36,629 nucleotides of DNA from JAFGPF01 sp964409485 (GCA_964409485.1 CAYPDM010000009.1:1-36629); one strand, 5' to 3'. Counted from the first letter of the stretch, positions 7,757 to 16,811 are shown. Numbers and translations are program-made. Notes: generated by a model from the sequence alone, not told the origin.

Positions 7757-9739
7757 TTACAGCTCAATGTTATTGATGGCTTCCTGCAGCTTTCGCGTCA
7801 TTCTTTCAGCCTCGGCGGTGAGCCTGTCCCATTCATCGGTAATTGCTTTTAGTGATTCCTTGAGTGCGTGGTATTCCTGGTTGGTGGCAACGACTTTCCG
7901 GCTGTTTTTGTAGTGCTGCGGGTCGGCCAGCCGCGCTTCGATTTCGGCGATGTGCCCGGTAATTTTCGAGGTCTCCTTTTCAATTTCCGTAATGCGTTTT
8001 TTCACCGGGGCGATTTCCCGGTAATGCCTGTTTCTCAACTCCCCTTCGATTGTCTTGCGCTGGCGTTGTCGGTTCTTTGCGGAACTTGCCGGGGCGCTTT
8101 TCCTGGCGGCCCGGAGGGTCTCGGAAACGTCTGTTACCGGCGACTCTTTCCGGTAGAGATAATCGTCATAGTCGCCGGCGAATATTTGAAGCCGGCCGTC
8201 TTTAATATCGATTATTTTATTGGCGACCTCCCGTATCAGCGTCCTGTCGTGGGTGATGAAGCAGATGGTGCCGTTATAGGCTTCCAGGGCGTCGGTCAGT
8301 ATCTCCCGGGAGGGGATATCCAGGTGGTTGGTGGGCTCGTCCAGGAGGAGGAAGTTGGCCGGCCTGGTCAGCATTTTGGCTATGGCAAGTCGTGTCTTTT
8401 CCCCGCCGGATAGGACGGCCACTTTTTTCAGGATGTCCTCCCCGCTGAACAGGAACGCCCCCAGGAGTCCCCTTAACTTTTGTTCCGGCTCGTCCGGCGC
8501 CAGCTGCTGCAGCTCGCTGATAATCGTGTTCCGGGGGTTGAGGAGCTCGATGTAATACTGGGCGAAATATGCCGTGGAGACATTGTGACCCGGCAGGCGC
8601 TCGCCCTTTTCGAAAGGCAGCGCCCCGGCCAGAATCTTGAGCAGCGTGGTCTTACCGGCGCCGTTCGGCCCGACCAGCGCCGCCTTATCCCCCCGCTCCA
8701 GCACCAGGCTAAGGTCGCGGTAGACGGCTTTATTATCGTACGATTTATCGATATTGTTAAGCGTAATGACGACGCGGCCGCTGCGCGGCGGCTCGGGGAA
8801 GGAGAACTTGATTTTCTTGGTAGACCTCGGCACAATCACTTTCTCTATCTTTTCGAGCTTTTTAATCCGGCTCTGCACCTGGGTCGCCTTGGTGTTCTTG
8901 GCGCGAAAACGTTCGATGAAGCGCATCTCTTTTTTTATCCTGGCTTCCTGTCTCCTGGCCGTGGACTGTTTAACCTTCAGGTCTTTATCCCGCGAAAGGA
9001 CGTAGCCGTCGTAGTCGCCCCGGAAGAAGATTACCTCGTCTTCTTCAATGGCGATTATTTTCCTGGCTACGTTGTTCAGAAAGGCGCGGTCGTGCGAGGT
9101 GACGATAACCGCCCCGTGATAGTTTTTCAGGTAATTCTCGAACCAGCGGGTTGTTTCCAGGTCGAGGTAGTTGGTCGGCTCGTCCAGGATTAAAAGGTCG
9201 GGGTTGAGAAAGAGGAGCTTGGCCAGCTCGACGCGCGTGAGCCAGCCGCCGCTAAGTTCCGAGAGCGGACGGTGGAATTCCGATTCGTCAAAGCCCAGGC
9301 CGGAGAGGATAATACGGGCTTCGTGCTCGGCGTTGTAGCCTCCGGACGACTCGAATTCGTGCTGGAGTTCTCCCAGCTCGCGCAGCAGGGCGGTCGTGTT
9401 TTCCTCGTCCTTTTCTTCGGCAAGCTCGTCCTGTAGCAGCTGTATTTTGTGTGACAGGGTATTTATCCTGGCGGAGGAGGCAATTACTTCCTCCAGCAGT
9501 TTAAGCCGGGAAGAGGGCTGGATATCCTGACGCAGGTAGCCGATGGCGGTGTCCCGCCGCACGGAGACGCTGCCGGTATCCGGGCTCGCGTTGCCGGAGA
9601 TAATATCGAACAACGTGGTCTTGCCCGTGCCGTTCCGGCCGATAACGGCGATACGGTCACCCATGCCGACATTAAAGCTGACACCACTGAAGAGGTACCG
9701 GGCATTATATGATTTTGATATGTTGGAGATGTTCAGCAT
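7757..9739 (-). CDS. ABC-F family ATPase (ribosome-associated)
   Basis: A 660-residue protein with two ATPase domains and no membrane segments. Domain 1 has Walker A GRNGTGKTT, signature LSGGW and Walker B LLILDEPTNYLD. Domain 2 has GPNGAGKTT, LSGGEKTR and LLLDEPTNHLD. The inter-domain linker (RRQEARIKKEMRFIERFRA) matches the basic P-site tRNA interaction motif region, and the C-terminus is a coiled coil, as in Uup/YheS-type ABC-F proteins. These act on the ribosome or on branched nucleic acids rather than in transport. Start ATG 9739 with AAAAGG upstream. It is the last gene of the leftward group that begins with the UGSC selenoprotein; the 107-base gap suggests it could also have its own promoter. 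Confidence 0.92.
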   Translation of the reverse strand: MLNISNISKSYNARYLFSGVSFNVGMGDRIAVIGRNGTGKTTLFDIISGNASPDTGSVSVRRDTAIGYLRQDIQPSSRLKLLEEVIASSARINTLSHKIQLLQDELAEEKDEENTTALLRELGELQHEFESSGGYNAEHEARIILSGLGFDESEFHRPLSELSGGWLTRVELAKLLFLNPDLLILDEPTNYLDLETTRWFENYLKNYHGAVIVTSHDRAFLNNVARKIIAIEEDEVIFFRGDYDGYVLSRDKDLKVKQSTARRQEARIKKEMRFIERFRAKNTKATQVQSRIKKLEKIEKVIVPRSTKKIKFSFPEPPRSGRVVITLNNIDKSYDNKAVYRDLSLVLERGDKAALVGPNGAGKTTLLKILAGALPFEKGERLPGHNVSTAYFAQYYIELLNPRNTIISELQQLAPDEPEQKLRGLLGAFLFSGEDILKKVAVLSGGEKTRLAIAKMLTRPANFLLLDEPTNHLDIPSREILTDALEAYNGTICFITHDRTLIREVANKIIDIKDGRLQIFAGDYDDYLYRKESPVTDVSETLRAARKSAPASSAKNRQRQRKTIEGELRNRHYREIAPVKKRITEIEKETSKITGHIAEIEARLADPQHYKNSRKVVATNQEYHALKESLKAITDEWDRLTAEAERMTRKLQEAINNIEL

Positions 9740-9846
9740 ATTGCCTTTTCACCATATAGAAATCCATGTAAATAATAAAGCAGGGACGATTGCATAGTAG
9801 CAAATTTAACGGTCTAAATTCAACAGCGCTTGAAATAGCCGATGAA

Positions 9847-11055
9847 TCAGGCGCGCTCCAGTGCCAGGAGGCTGGCGCCACGCCGCCGCTCCCGTGTTTT
9901 GACGCGGAGCAGGTTCTGCGACTCCACGTAAGCGACGAGGCGGGTGATAGCCGTCGAGCCTGCCGCCAGGATTATCATTCCATCGTCTGCAAGTCGTTCA
10001 GTCGCCTGACGAAGCGTTAAAATGCTGGCGTTCCTGCCCTCTTCTTCTCTCGCCACTCCGATAACGAGGTCGGCTTTCTCACTATTTTGAGATGCTATAC
10101 CGACCTGGTGGGAGGTGCTGATATGTTCCGGGGGGCACCCGTTAAGGACGAGATTGAGCTGGGTATACCGTAAGGCCAGCAGGTCCCTGTCGACGAGGGC
10201 TATACTTTCCGGTCGGAAGAGTTTCCACAGCGCCGCCGCCGTATGCCCCTGCCCCGGATGGTACACGACGGCGTGTTTGATATTCCTGCCCCGGATATCT
10301 TTCAAGGCTTTGAACAGCATTTCACTGCCGTGGCTCAAAGAATCGTACTCCGGCAGGCCGTAAGCGGTCTGCATGGCGTATTCCAGACCCTCCGGGCGCA
10401 TTGTGACGTTTTTACGATGGTAAACGCCGCGCTCGAGGGCGCTGCGGTCCGGTATTACGGGTTCGGATTCGCCGGAAAATCGGTAATGAAAAACGGCGTG
10501 GCCCGACCTGTTCCGCCTTAAAAGAACTTCGATTCCCGGGGTGTCCTCCAGGATTTTAGCCGCGGTGTCTTCCAGCGGGGCCACCACTACTATTGCCGCC
10601 AGGCCGACGGACGCGAGATAGTACGCGGCTTCCCGCAGCAGGTAAGCGATTACCGGCTCTCCGGCTTTGCCGGGGATGTTGGCGACAATAAGGTCGAAGT
10701 CCTTCCTTTTTACGTCGTCGTAACCCAGGCTGCCGTAGATTTCCACGCCTTCCAGCCCGTTCAGCTCCGCGTTCTGCCGCGAGTATTCTATAGCCAGGGC
10801 GTCTTTATCGACCATGTGCACAGTACTATCGGGATATAAGTTCTTCAGCGTCAGGCCGATGGGGCCGTACCCGCAGCCGAGGTCGAGGACGCGCCGCGGT
10901 TTAACATAGTCAGCCTCGACGATAGTGCGCAGGAGGAACCTGGTGCCGGTGTCTATGTCGTGGCTGCTGAATAGTTCCTGTGACGTTCTGAACCGGAGGC
11001 TTTGTTTCCAGGCGCGGAGAGTCACTGTCTTATGGAAATAGATATCCTCGTCCAT
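9847..11055 (-). CDS. Two-domain methyltransferase, RsmC/RlmG-like
   Basis: A 402-residue protein with two Rossmann-like methyltransferase units. The N-terminal unit has an intact SAM motif (VLDLGCGYGPIGL) and VDKDALAI as motif II, but motif IV reads NIPGKAG instead of the NPP(F/Y) of RNA/DNA base N-methyltransferases. The C-terminal unit is degenerate (YHPGQGHTA where the glycine-rich loop should be; LVDRDLLALRYTQLN afterwards). In RsmC and RlmG the C-terminal copy is the active one, so the order here is reversed. Likely a guanine-N2 type rRNA methyltransferase or relative; the changed motif IV makes the activity uncertain. It lies 51 bases downstream of the flavoprotein gene. Confidence 0.72.
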   Translation of the reverse strand: MDEDIYFHKTVTLRAWKQSLRFRTSQELFSSHDIDTGTRFLLRTIVEADYVKPRRVLDLGCGYGPIGLTLKNLYPDSTVHMVDKDALAIEYSRQNAELNGLEGVEIYGSLGYDDVKRKDFDLIVANIPGKAGEPVIAYLLREAAYYLASVGLAAIVVVAPLEDTAAKILEDTPGIEVLLRRNRSGHAVFHYRFSGESEPVIPDRSALERGVYHRKNVTMRPEGLEYAMQTAYGLPEYDSLSHGSEMLFKALKDIRGRNIKHAVVYHPGQGHTAAALWKLFRPESIALVDRDLLALRYTQLNLVLNGCPPEHISTSHQVGIASQNSEKADLVIGVAREEEGRNASILTLRQATERLADDGMIILAAGSTAITRLVAYVESQNLLRVKTRERRRGASLLALERA

Positions 11056-11106
11056 TGTCCGATTTGCCTTCGAGGAGATAGGTTGGTGAAAGCGGAATGC
11101 TATCCT

Positions 11107-12027
11107 TTATTTCAATTGCTGGAGAAACCTCTGGGCGGCCATCCCGGCGGCGGCGCCGTCTCCTACGGCTGTGGAAACCTGCCCGGGCGAGCCGCACCTG
11201 ATATCGCCGGCGGCAAAGATGCCGGGAATTTCCGTCTCCATCGATTCGTTAACGATAACTTTCTTCTGTTCGTCCAGCGGCACGACCCCTTCCAGGTATC
11301 CCGTGCTGGGGTCGAGACCCACGTGCACCAGGACGCCGTCCACCTTGAGGCTTTCCTTTTGCCCGCCTTCCGTGACGAATTCTATCGCCTCAATCCGGCT
11401 TTCTCCCGTTATTGCCTCGACCTTTACCCCGCAGCGCACCTCTATTTTGGGGTTGTCCCTGACCCTGTCCTGAAGGACTGCGGTGGCTGTAAGTTCGGGC
11501 ATGGCCTCAATCAATATGACTCTGGATGCTAGGTTAGCCATGTAGAGCGCCTCGGTAACGCCGGCATCGCCGCCGCCGCATACCGCCAGCACGCGGTCGG
11601 AGAACTCACCGCCGTCGCAGAAGGCGCAGTTGATGACGCCGTTGCCCCGGAACTTATCTTCGCCGGGCACACCCAGCTTCCTGGGTACGGAACCCCCGGC
11701 GATAATCAGTACCGGGGTCGTATAGCTTGCGCCGTCCATGCACATTACCGACTTTGTGCCCGAAGAAGCCTCTATCGCCATTACCTCGTTACGCTCGATT
11801 TTCAGTCCGTACTTGATTGCCTGCCCTTTCATCTCCGAGCCGAGTACGGAGCCTACGACGCCTTCGGAAAAACCGGGGTAGTTCTCGATGTTTGCCACGT
11901 TCATAATGTATCCGCCGACGCTTTCCTTCTCCAGGAGAAGGGTGCGGCGGTTGCCCCGGCTCAAGTACAGTCCGGCGGTAAGGCCGGCCGGGCCCCCGCC
12001 GACGATGACGGCTTCCCAGTCAGGCAT
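11107..12027 (-). CDS. Thioredoxin reductase-like flavoprotein
   Basis: A 306-residue FAD/NAD(P)H disulfide reductase of the low-molecular-weight TrxB type. FAD-binding GGGPAGLTAGLYLSR lies at the N-terminus, the redox-active Cys pair at residues 134 and 137 (NCAFCDG; CATCDG is usual), the second nucleotide loop CGGGDAGVTEA follows, and the final FAD motif is GIFAAGDIR. It starts at ATG 12027 with AAAGGAG at a good distance. It lies 49 bases downstream of the UGSC selenoprotein gene on the same strand, so the two are probably cotranscribed. This makes it a candidate electron donor to the Sec-Cys pair of that protein, directly or through a thioredoxin (inference). Confidence 0.9.
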   Translation of the reverse strand: MPDWEAVIVGGGPAGLTAGLYLSRGNRRTLLLEKESVGGYIMNVANIENYPGFSEGVVGSVLGSEMKGQAIKYGLKIERNEVMAIEASSGTKSVMCMDGASYTTPVLIIAGGSVPRKLGVPGEDKFRGNGVINCAFCDGGEFSDRVLAVCGGGDAGVTEALYMANLASRVILIEAMPELTATAVLQDRVRDNPKIEVRCGVKVEAITGESRIEAIEFVTEGGQKESLKVDGVLVHVGLDPSTGYLEGVVPLDEQKKVIVNESMETEIPGIFAAGDIRCGSPGQVSTAVGDGAAAGMAAQRFLQQLK

Positions 12028-12076
12028 TTTATGACTCCTTTGTTAAAACTGATTATGCCCCTCGGGGTACCTGCTT

Positions 12077-13858
12077 CTATTCGAGCTTACCGGCCCTGGT
12101 AAGGGTAGCTCCGGTAATCCGCCTGGTCATGAGCGCGGTCTTATTATACGGGGGTATGCGGTAGTAGTTAAAGGAGAAAGCGCAGCCCGGCGCGCCGCCG
12201 GCCACGAAGAAGTGAAGGTCCTCCGGCGCGATCAGCACCGGCACCCTGCCTCCCGTTTTCAGGGCGGTGGTAAAAACTTCTTTACGGTCGGTGGGGATTA
12301 CGCCCAGTTCGATGGCGGTCTGCAGGCTCTTTCTTTCCGCTGGATTGAGGTCGTCGTAAGGAATCGACGTTCGTTTATAAACCTCGTCCTGCAGGCCCTT
12401 CTGGTCGAAGCCCATTTTCTTATATTCGGCGGCCAGTTCCGGGAAGAGGATAATCATGTGGTTCAGCGCTCCAACGCCGGAGCCCAGGTATTTACCCACC
12501 CCCTTCGTGCCCCACATGAAGTAACCGCGGCGGCCGGTCCTTACCAGGTCTTCGACCATTCTATCCAGTATCCCCTCGGCGGTCCAGGTGCCTATCATCC
12601 CGCCGTAGAAGTGATTCAACTGACTTTCACCGTGGATTGAGCCCACCGTTACACAGCTGTCGCCCGCCTTAAAGCCCCGGCCGGTATGATAGGGTTCCCA
12701 GGGGCTCATATCGGCGTTCTCGCTGAAAGTAAAGAAGGTATGGGGAGATATGCGGCCCGTCAGTGCCATATCGTTCTTACCCGGCCAGGTCCGGCCGATG
12801 TTCAACGTGGACAGGCGTACGGCTCTTCCTATCGTATTATTTGCCCGCCAGCCGTGGCCCATGAAGCCGATATTTGCCTCCATCCCGATTTCTGCGGCTA
12901 TGGGCCCGCTTACTATTGTGAGGAGATTGAACGACCCCGCCGAGGCCAGCACATGCAGGTCATCGAATTCATCGTCCGTCATGGCTTCTATCACCGCGAT
13001 TATCACCGGAAGGTACTCCGGTTTGGCCCCCGCCATTACCGCGTTGATGGCAATCTTCTCTATGGTGGCGGTACCCTGCTTGGGGTTAATTTTACCCAGG
13101 ACCTCGTCCGGTTTGCGTTTCGTGCCGGATAGCATCCACTTAACCCGCTCCGGCGTGGGCGGGACCATGGGCAGCCCGTCTCCCCAGCGGTTGTCCAGGA
13201 AAACGCGGTTGAACTCCTCGGCGGCAGCCGGGTAGGATTCCGCCGTAACGGTGACCCCGGCCGTCTCTTCTTTTTCGTCTTTACCCTCGGGCGGGCTGGA
13301 TTCTTCCGCGGTCAGGGGTTTGACCAGTGCGTCGATGATATCGTCGAAGACGGATTCTACCAGCGGCCTGACGGTATCCACGCTGCCGCGGAGCTTGTAG
13401 AAGTCCTCCGAGCTTATTTTAACGCGGCGCAAAGTAGGCATTCCGTTATCCGCCGATGCCGATTTAGCGTCGTCGTCGAAAGTGGTGCAGTTGATAAACA
13501 TACCGGGTTTCCCCAGCTTTTCCAGCAGTACCGTGCCGGCCACGCCGACAAATGTGCACGACCCTCAGTCGCCGACCCCGTAAACGAAGGTGTCTATCTG
13601 CGGCAGCCAGGCATCGGCGTCATCGTCTCTAATCAGGAAGGCGCCCCGCAGCCAGGTAGTGGTGGCGGTGGGATATCTCTCCTTCAGGAGTTCTTCGAAT
13701 ACCTTGTAGAAATTATCCAGGCCCGGCTTGCTGTTCCAGTACAGGCCGATTCTCTTGCCCGCCAGGTCGGCAACGCGGGGATTGGGCGCGGAAACCGGCA
13801 TGGCTTCTACCATACCCCTGGGATTAAGCAGCTCAAGTTCCACTGTCTGTTCACTCAT
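12077..13858 (-). CDS. UGSC-type selenoprotein fused to large C-terminal domain
   Basis: Read through an in-frame TGA (13565-13567), the frame gives 593 residues with Sec98-Gly-Ser-Cys101, the motif that names the UGSC (seleno)protein family known from marine metagenomes. The upstream part (97 residues, ATG 13858 behind AAGGAGGG) and the downstream part are both homologous to the two sides of the TGA in the paralogue at 26.6 kb. Residues 1 to about 190 form the UGSC domain (ADLAGKRIGLYWNSKPG, YGVGD-Sec-GSC). After an acidic Lys/Glu-rich linker, residues about 205-593 form a second domain beginning EFNRVFLDNRWGDGLPMVPP, of unknown function. Sec-x-x-Cys suggests thiol-disulfide type redox chemistry. 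No signal peptide is visible. Without recoding the gene would appear as two unrelated frames. Confidence 0.88.
13535..13567 (-). promoter_or_regulatory. Sec TGA codon and candidate bacterial SECIS hairpin
   Basis: On the minus strand, 15 bases after the TGA (13565-13567), GTCGGC (13544-13549) and GCCGGC (13535-13540) can form a 6-bp stem (with one G-U pair) closed by the loop GUG. Bacterial SECIS elements lie within the coding region just 3' of the UGA, in this distance range, and need a small G/U-containing apical loop. An alternative longer fold using the GTGC/GCAC arms is also possible. The hairpin is seen; its SelB binding is inference. Confidence 0.5.
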
Positions 13859-13930
13859 TAATGACCCTCCTTTTGAAAAACGCAGCTTTCAGAGACATAT
13901 AGTATTAAACGAAATCTAAATGGCTTTTAT

Positions 13931-13960
13931 ATTATGGTAGTCACTAAAAGTAAATGTCAA
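13931..13960 (-). promoter_or_regulatory. Promoter of the UGSC selenoprotein operon
   Basis: On the minus strand TTGACA (13955-13960), 18-base spacer, CATAAT (13931-13936), giving a leader of about 65 bases before the ATG. It is divergent from the marR promoter, whose -35 lies some 40 bases away, so the two transcription units share this 236-base intergenic region. Confidence 0.6.
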
Positions 13961-14002
13961 ACTGGAACCATCCCGCTTTATCACATCCCCCGGAGTCCCC
14001 CC

Positions 14003-14031
14003 TTGACGGTACATGATAATTAGGTTATAAT
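14003..14031 (+). promoter_or_regulatory. marR-RND promoter
   Basis: TTGACG (14003-14008), 17-base spacer, TATAAT (14026-14031). The predicted start of transcription falls at about 14038, exactly inside the palindrome at 14037-14053. Confidence 0.75.
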
Positions 14032-14070
14032 AAATAGTTAGGTAATACCTAACAGTTATATAATACCTAA
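14020..14070. promoter_or_regulatory. MarR operator: palindrome with flanking half-sites
   Basis: A perfect 8-bp inverted repeat GTTAGGTAATACCTAAC (14037-14053) lies at the predicted transcription start. It is flanked by one TTAGGT half-site upstream (14020-14025, overlapping the -10 region) and one ACCTAA half-site downstream (14065-14070). This is the size and position typical for autorepression by a MarR dimer, with possible binding of further dimers at the outer half-sites. Confidence 0.75.
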
Positions 14071-14094
14071 ATAAAACAGCGGGGGATACAGCAC

Positions 14095-14553
14095 ATGAAA
14101 CAGAACGAAGAGACCCTGGTTCGGCATATCCTGGAGACAGGCACCAGAATTTACAGCGCACTCAATCCCGCCATACGACTGGAGATGTTATCGTCTGATA
14201 TTACCGTAGCGCAGTTGAGGACTCTCCTGATATTGCTTACTGATGGAGCCAGTCGCATGAGCCATATCGCCTCTGTTCTGGATGTCGCCCTTTCCACGGC
14301 GACCGGCATTATGGATAACCTGGTCAGGAAAGAGCTGGTGGTGCGTGAAACCGACCCTCATGACCGCAGACTGGTTATCTGCAAGCTCTCGCCGGGGGGA
14401 CAGAAGCTCATCGGCGGGTTATGGCGTTCGGGAGAATCCCAGATGGAAAGACTGCTGGACGGCCTGACGCTGGAGCAGCTGGGAAAGGCCGCCGAGGTTG
14501 CCGATATGCTGCTGGATAACGTGTCGCGAAATACCGGGGGTGGGACAAAGTGA
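14095..14553 (+). CDS. MarR family transcriptional regulator
   Basis: A 152-residue winged-helix protein. The recognition region reads MSHIASVLDVALSTATGIMD, followed by the wing with the typical DPHDRRLVICKLSPGG motif and a C-terminal dimerisation helix pair. Start ATG 14095 after GGGGGA. Its stop overlaps the GTG start of the RND exporter by 4 bases, indicating translational coupling. The palindrome in its own promoter indicates autorepression, relieved by a small ligand that the exporter probably removes. The ligand is unknown. Confidence 0.92.
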   Translation: MKQNEETLVRHILETGTRIYSALNPAIRLEMLSSDITVAQLRTLLILLTDGASRMSHIASVLDVALSTATGIMDNLVRKELVVRETDPHDRRLVICKLSPGGQKLIGGLWRSGESQMERLLDGLTLEQLGKAAEVADMLLDNVSRNTGGGTK

Positions 14554-16811
14554 CTAAAATTTCGCGGGCGCTGGCGCGATTCATCCAGCGCCGTCCCTGG
14601 TTGTTTATTATCATCGCCGTATTACTCTCGGCGGCGGCCGTGCCGGGTATTACCATGCTGGAGACGGAGACCGGCTTCGCCGCGCTTGTCTCGCCTGATG
14701 CTCCCATATCGCAGGACGACGCGCGCTACCAGGGGCAGTTCGGCGGCGAACCGATTACACTCCTCCTCGAAGGTCGGCTCGACGTTATATTCTCGTTAGA
14801 TAACCTGGCCGTGCTGTCCGAATTTGAGCAGACCATCTCCCGGGATGAGCGATTCCGCAGCGTGAACAGCCCGGTAGCCATGTTGTACGAACTCCGTGAG
14901 GAGGCGGGAATAGCGGGGCAGGCCGCTTTAGAGTCGTTCATTTATGATTCCGATGGGACCATCAACCGGGTAATGCAGCCTTTCATACCCGATGATTCCC
15001 ACGTACTCATTCTGGTGACGCCCCGGGGCAACATGAGCGATGAGGAGTCGCTGCAGGCGTCTCAATACATTGAGGGATTATTCTCAAGCCACCCCATGGC
15101 CGGTGTCAATACCCAGGTTATTTCGAGTTCTAAATTGGTGGATGCCATCAGCACCGGCATCGGCAATAACATTAAACTCCTGTTGAGCCTGTCGGTGGTG
15201 GTCATGATGCTCATCCTGATATTTATGTTCCGCGTGCGCTGGCGGCTTCTATCGCTTATCATGGTAGGCGTCAGCGCCCTGTGGACATTCGGCCTGATGG
15301 GCTATCTTTCCGTGCCTATGACGATGGCAACGATGGCCATCCTGCCCATACTTATCGGCCTCGGCATAGATTTTTCCATCCAGTTTCACAATCGATATCA
15401 GGAAGAAGTTACCCGGAGCCGGACAATCGGCGAGGCGATAATTGCCTCTATATCACGTATGTTCCCGGTGGTCGGCATTGCCCTGCTGGCGACGATAATC
15501 GGTTTCATTACCCTGTATATATCGGAAGTGCCCATGATACGCGATTTCGGTATGGTGCTGGCTATCGGCATTGTTATCAGCTGTATCGTAGCCCTGTTCC
15601 TGCTCCACAGCATCGTCTATCTGGCAGACAAGCGTACGCCGCTGGAGAAACTAAGAAAAGCCTCAAAGGAGGCCAGCGGCCGCATCGAGCGCGTATTATT
15701 ACGACTCGGCAAACTGGCCATTAATCATACCCTGTGGATATTCATTATCGCCGTCCTCTTTGCGGTCGGCGGAGGCATCGTCGACCACTGGCTGCCGACT
15801 AATACCGACTACGAAGAGCTTATTCCCCAGGATACGCCGGAACTAATACAGCTAAGAGAGCTGCGCGAGATTACCGGGAGCGGGGGCACCGTTCAATTTA
15901 TGGTGGAAGCGGATGACGTTACCAGCCCGGAAGTCCTCAACTGGCTGCGGGAGTACCAGGAGGAAGCGATATCGATGCACCCTGAAATCGTTTCCGTAAA
16001 TAGCCTGGTAACTATTATAGTTGAAGCCACCGGTGGAGTAATCCCGCCTCAAACGCAAATTGACATGATACTGGCGAATACCCCGCCCCTCTATACGGAG
16101 CGGCTCCTCTCCGCCGATAGCAGCATGGCGGCCGTTACGTTCGAAATTGAATACATCCCCCTGGAAAAAATCCACGACCTCTTATCGCTCTTGCAGGAAG
16201 AAGCCGATACGCCGCCGGGCGTCAGCGTTTCACCGGTCGGCAGTCTTGCCCTCGGGGCCAGCACGATAGATGCCATAGTAGGCTCCAGATTCACCCTGAA
16301 TTTTATCTGTCTCGGCGCGGTATTATTTATTCTGATACTGGTCTACCGCCGTCTGGGCAGCATCGTATTCACCATCATACCGGTAGGGGCGGTTATCGCC
16401 TGGTCTTCGCTGGATATGTACCTCATCGGCATCCCGCTTAATCCGCTAACGGCTATTCTGGGCGTCCTCATCATCGGAATCTGTACCGAGTTCATGGTGC
16501 TGCTTATGGGACGCTATGAAGAAGAAAAAAGGTCCGGGTTGCCGCCGAGGGATGCCATGGTAACGGCGATATCGAAAATAGGACGGGCCATCGTGACCAC
16601 CGCACTGACTACTCTGGGAGGCTTCGGCGTGCTGATAGCCTCGAACTTCATCATGATTCGGGATTTCGGCATCGCCACCGTCGTCGGGGTGTTCCTCTGC
16701 CTGATAATCACGATTACCGTAATGCCGGGGCTCATCGTCTGGTACGACAACCGGAGGGGCAGGCGCGTAGCGAAAAAGCGGGGTAGGCAGCGTGATGAGA
16801 CGAACCTTTGA
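14550..16811 (+). CDS. RND superfamily (MMPL/HAE3-type) exporter
   Basis: A 753-residue inner-membrane protein with two repeats, each of one N-terminal membrane segment, a large external loop and a bundle of about five segments. The first bundle contains ILPILIGLGIDFSIQFHNRY and the second GVLIIGICTEFMVLLMGRY, the conserved segment-4 regions of MMPL/HAE3 exporters, with the acidic residue expected for proton coupling in GIDF and in CTEF. It ends in a basic cytoplasmic tail (RRGRRVAKKRGRQR). It starts with GTG overlapping the marR stop by 4 bases, so it is under MarR control. Likely cargo: lipids, hopanoids or amphiphilic toxic compounds (family knowledge); not determined here. Confidence 0.9.
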   Translation: MTKISRALARFIQRRPWLFIIIAVLLSAAAVPGITMLETETGFAALVSPDAPISQDDARYQGQFGGEPITLLLEGRLDVIFSLDNLAVLSEFEQTISRDERFRSVNSPVAMLYELREEAGIAGQAALESFIYDSDGTINRVMQPFIPDDSHVLILVTPRGNMSDEESLQASQYIEGLFSSHPMAGVNTQVISSSKLVDAISTGIGNNIKLLLSLSVVVMMLILIFMFRVRWRLLSLIMVGVSALWTFGLMGYLSVPMTMATMAILPILIGLGIDFSIQFHNRYQEEVTRSRTIGEAIIASISRMFPVVGIALLATIIGFITLYISEVPMIRDFGMVLAIGIVISCIVALFLLHSIVYLADKRTPLEKLRKASKEASGRIERVLLRLGKLAINHTLWIFIIAVLFAVGGGIVDHWLPTNTDYEELIPQDTPELIQLRELREITGSGGTVQFMVEADDVTSPEVLNWLREYQEEAISMHPEIVSVNSLVTIIVEATGGVIPPQTQIDMILANTPPLYTERLLSADSSMAAVTFEIEYIPLEKIHDLLSLLQEEADTPPGVSVSPVGSLALGASTIDAIVGSRFTLNFICLGAVLFILILVYRRLGSIVFTIIPVGAVIAWSSLDMYLIGIPLNPLTAILGVLIIGICTEFMVLLMGRYEEEKRSGLPPRDAMVTAISKIGRAIVTTALTTLGGFGVLIASNFIMIRDFGIATVVGVFLCLIITITVMPGLIVWYDNRRGRRVAKKRGRQRDETNL

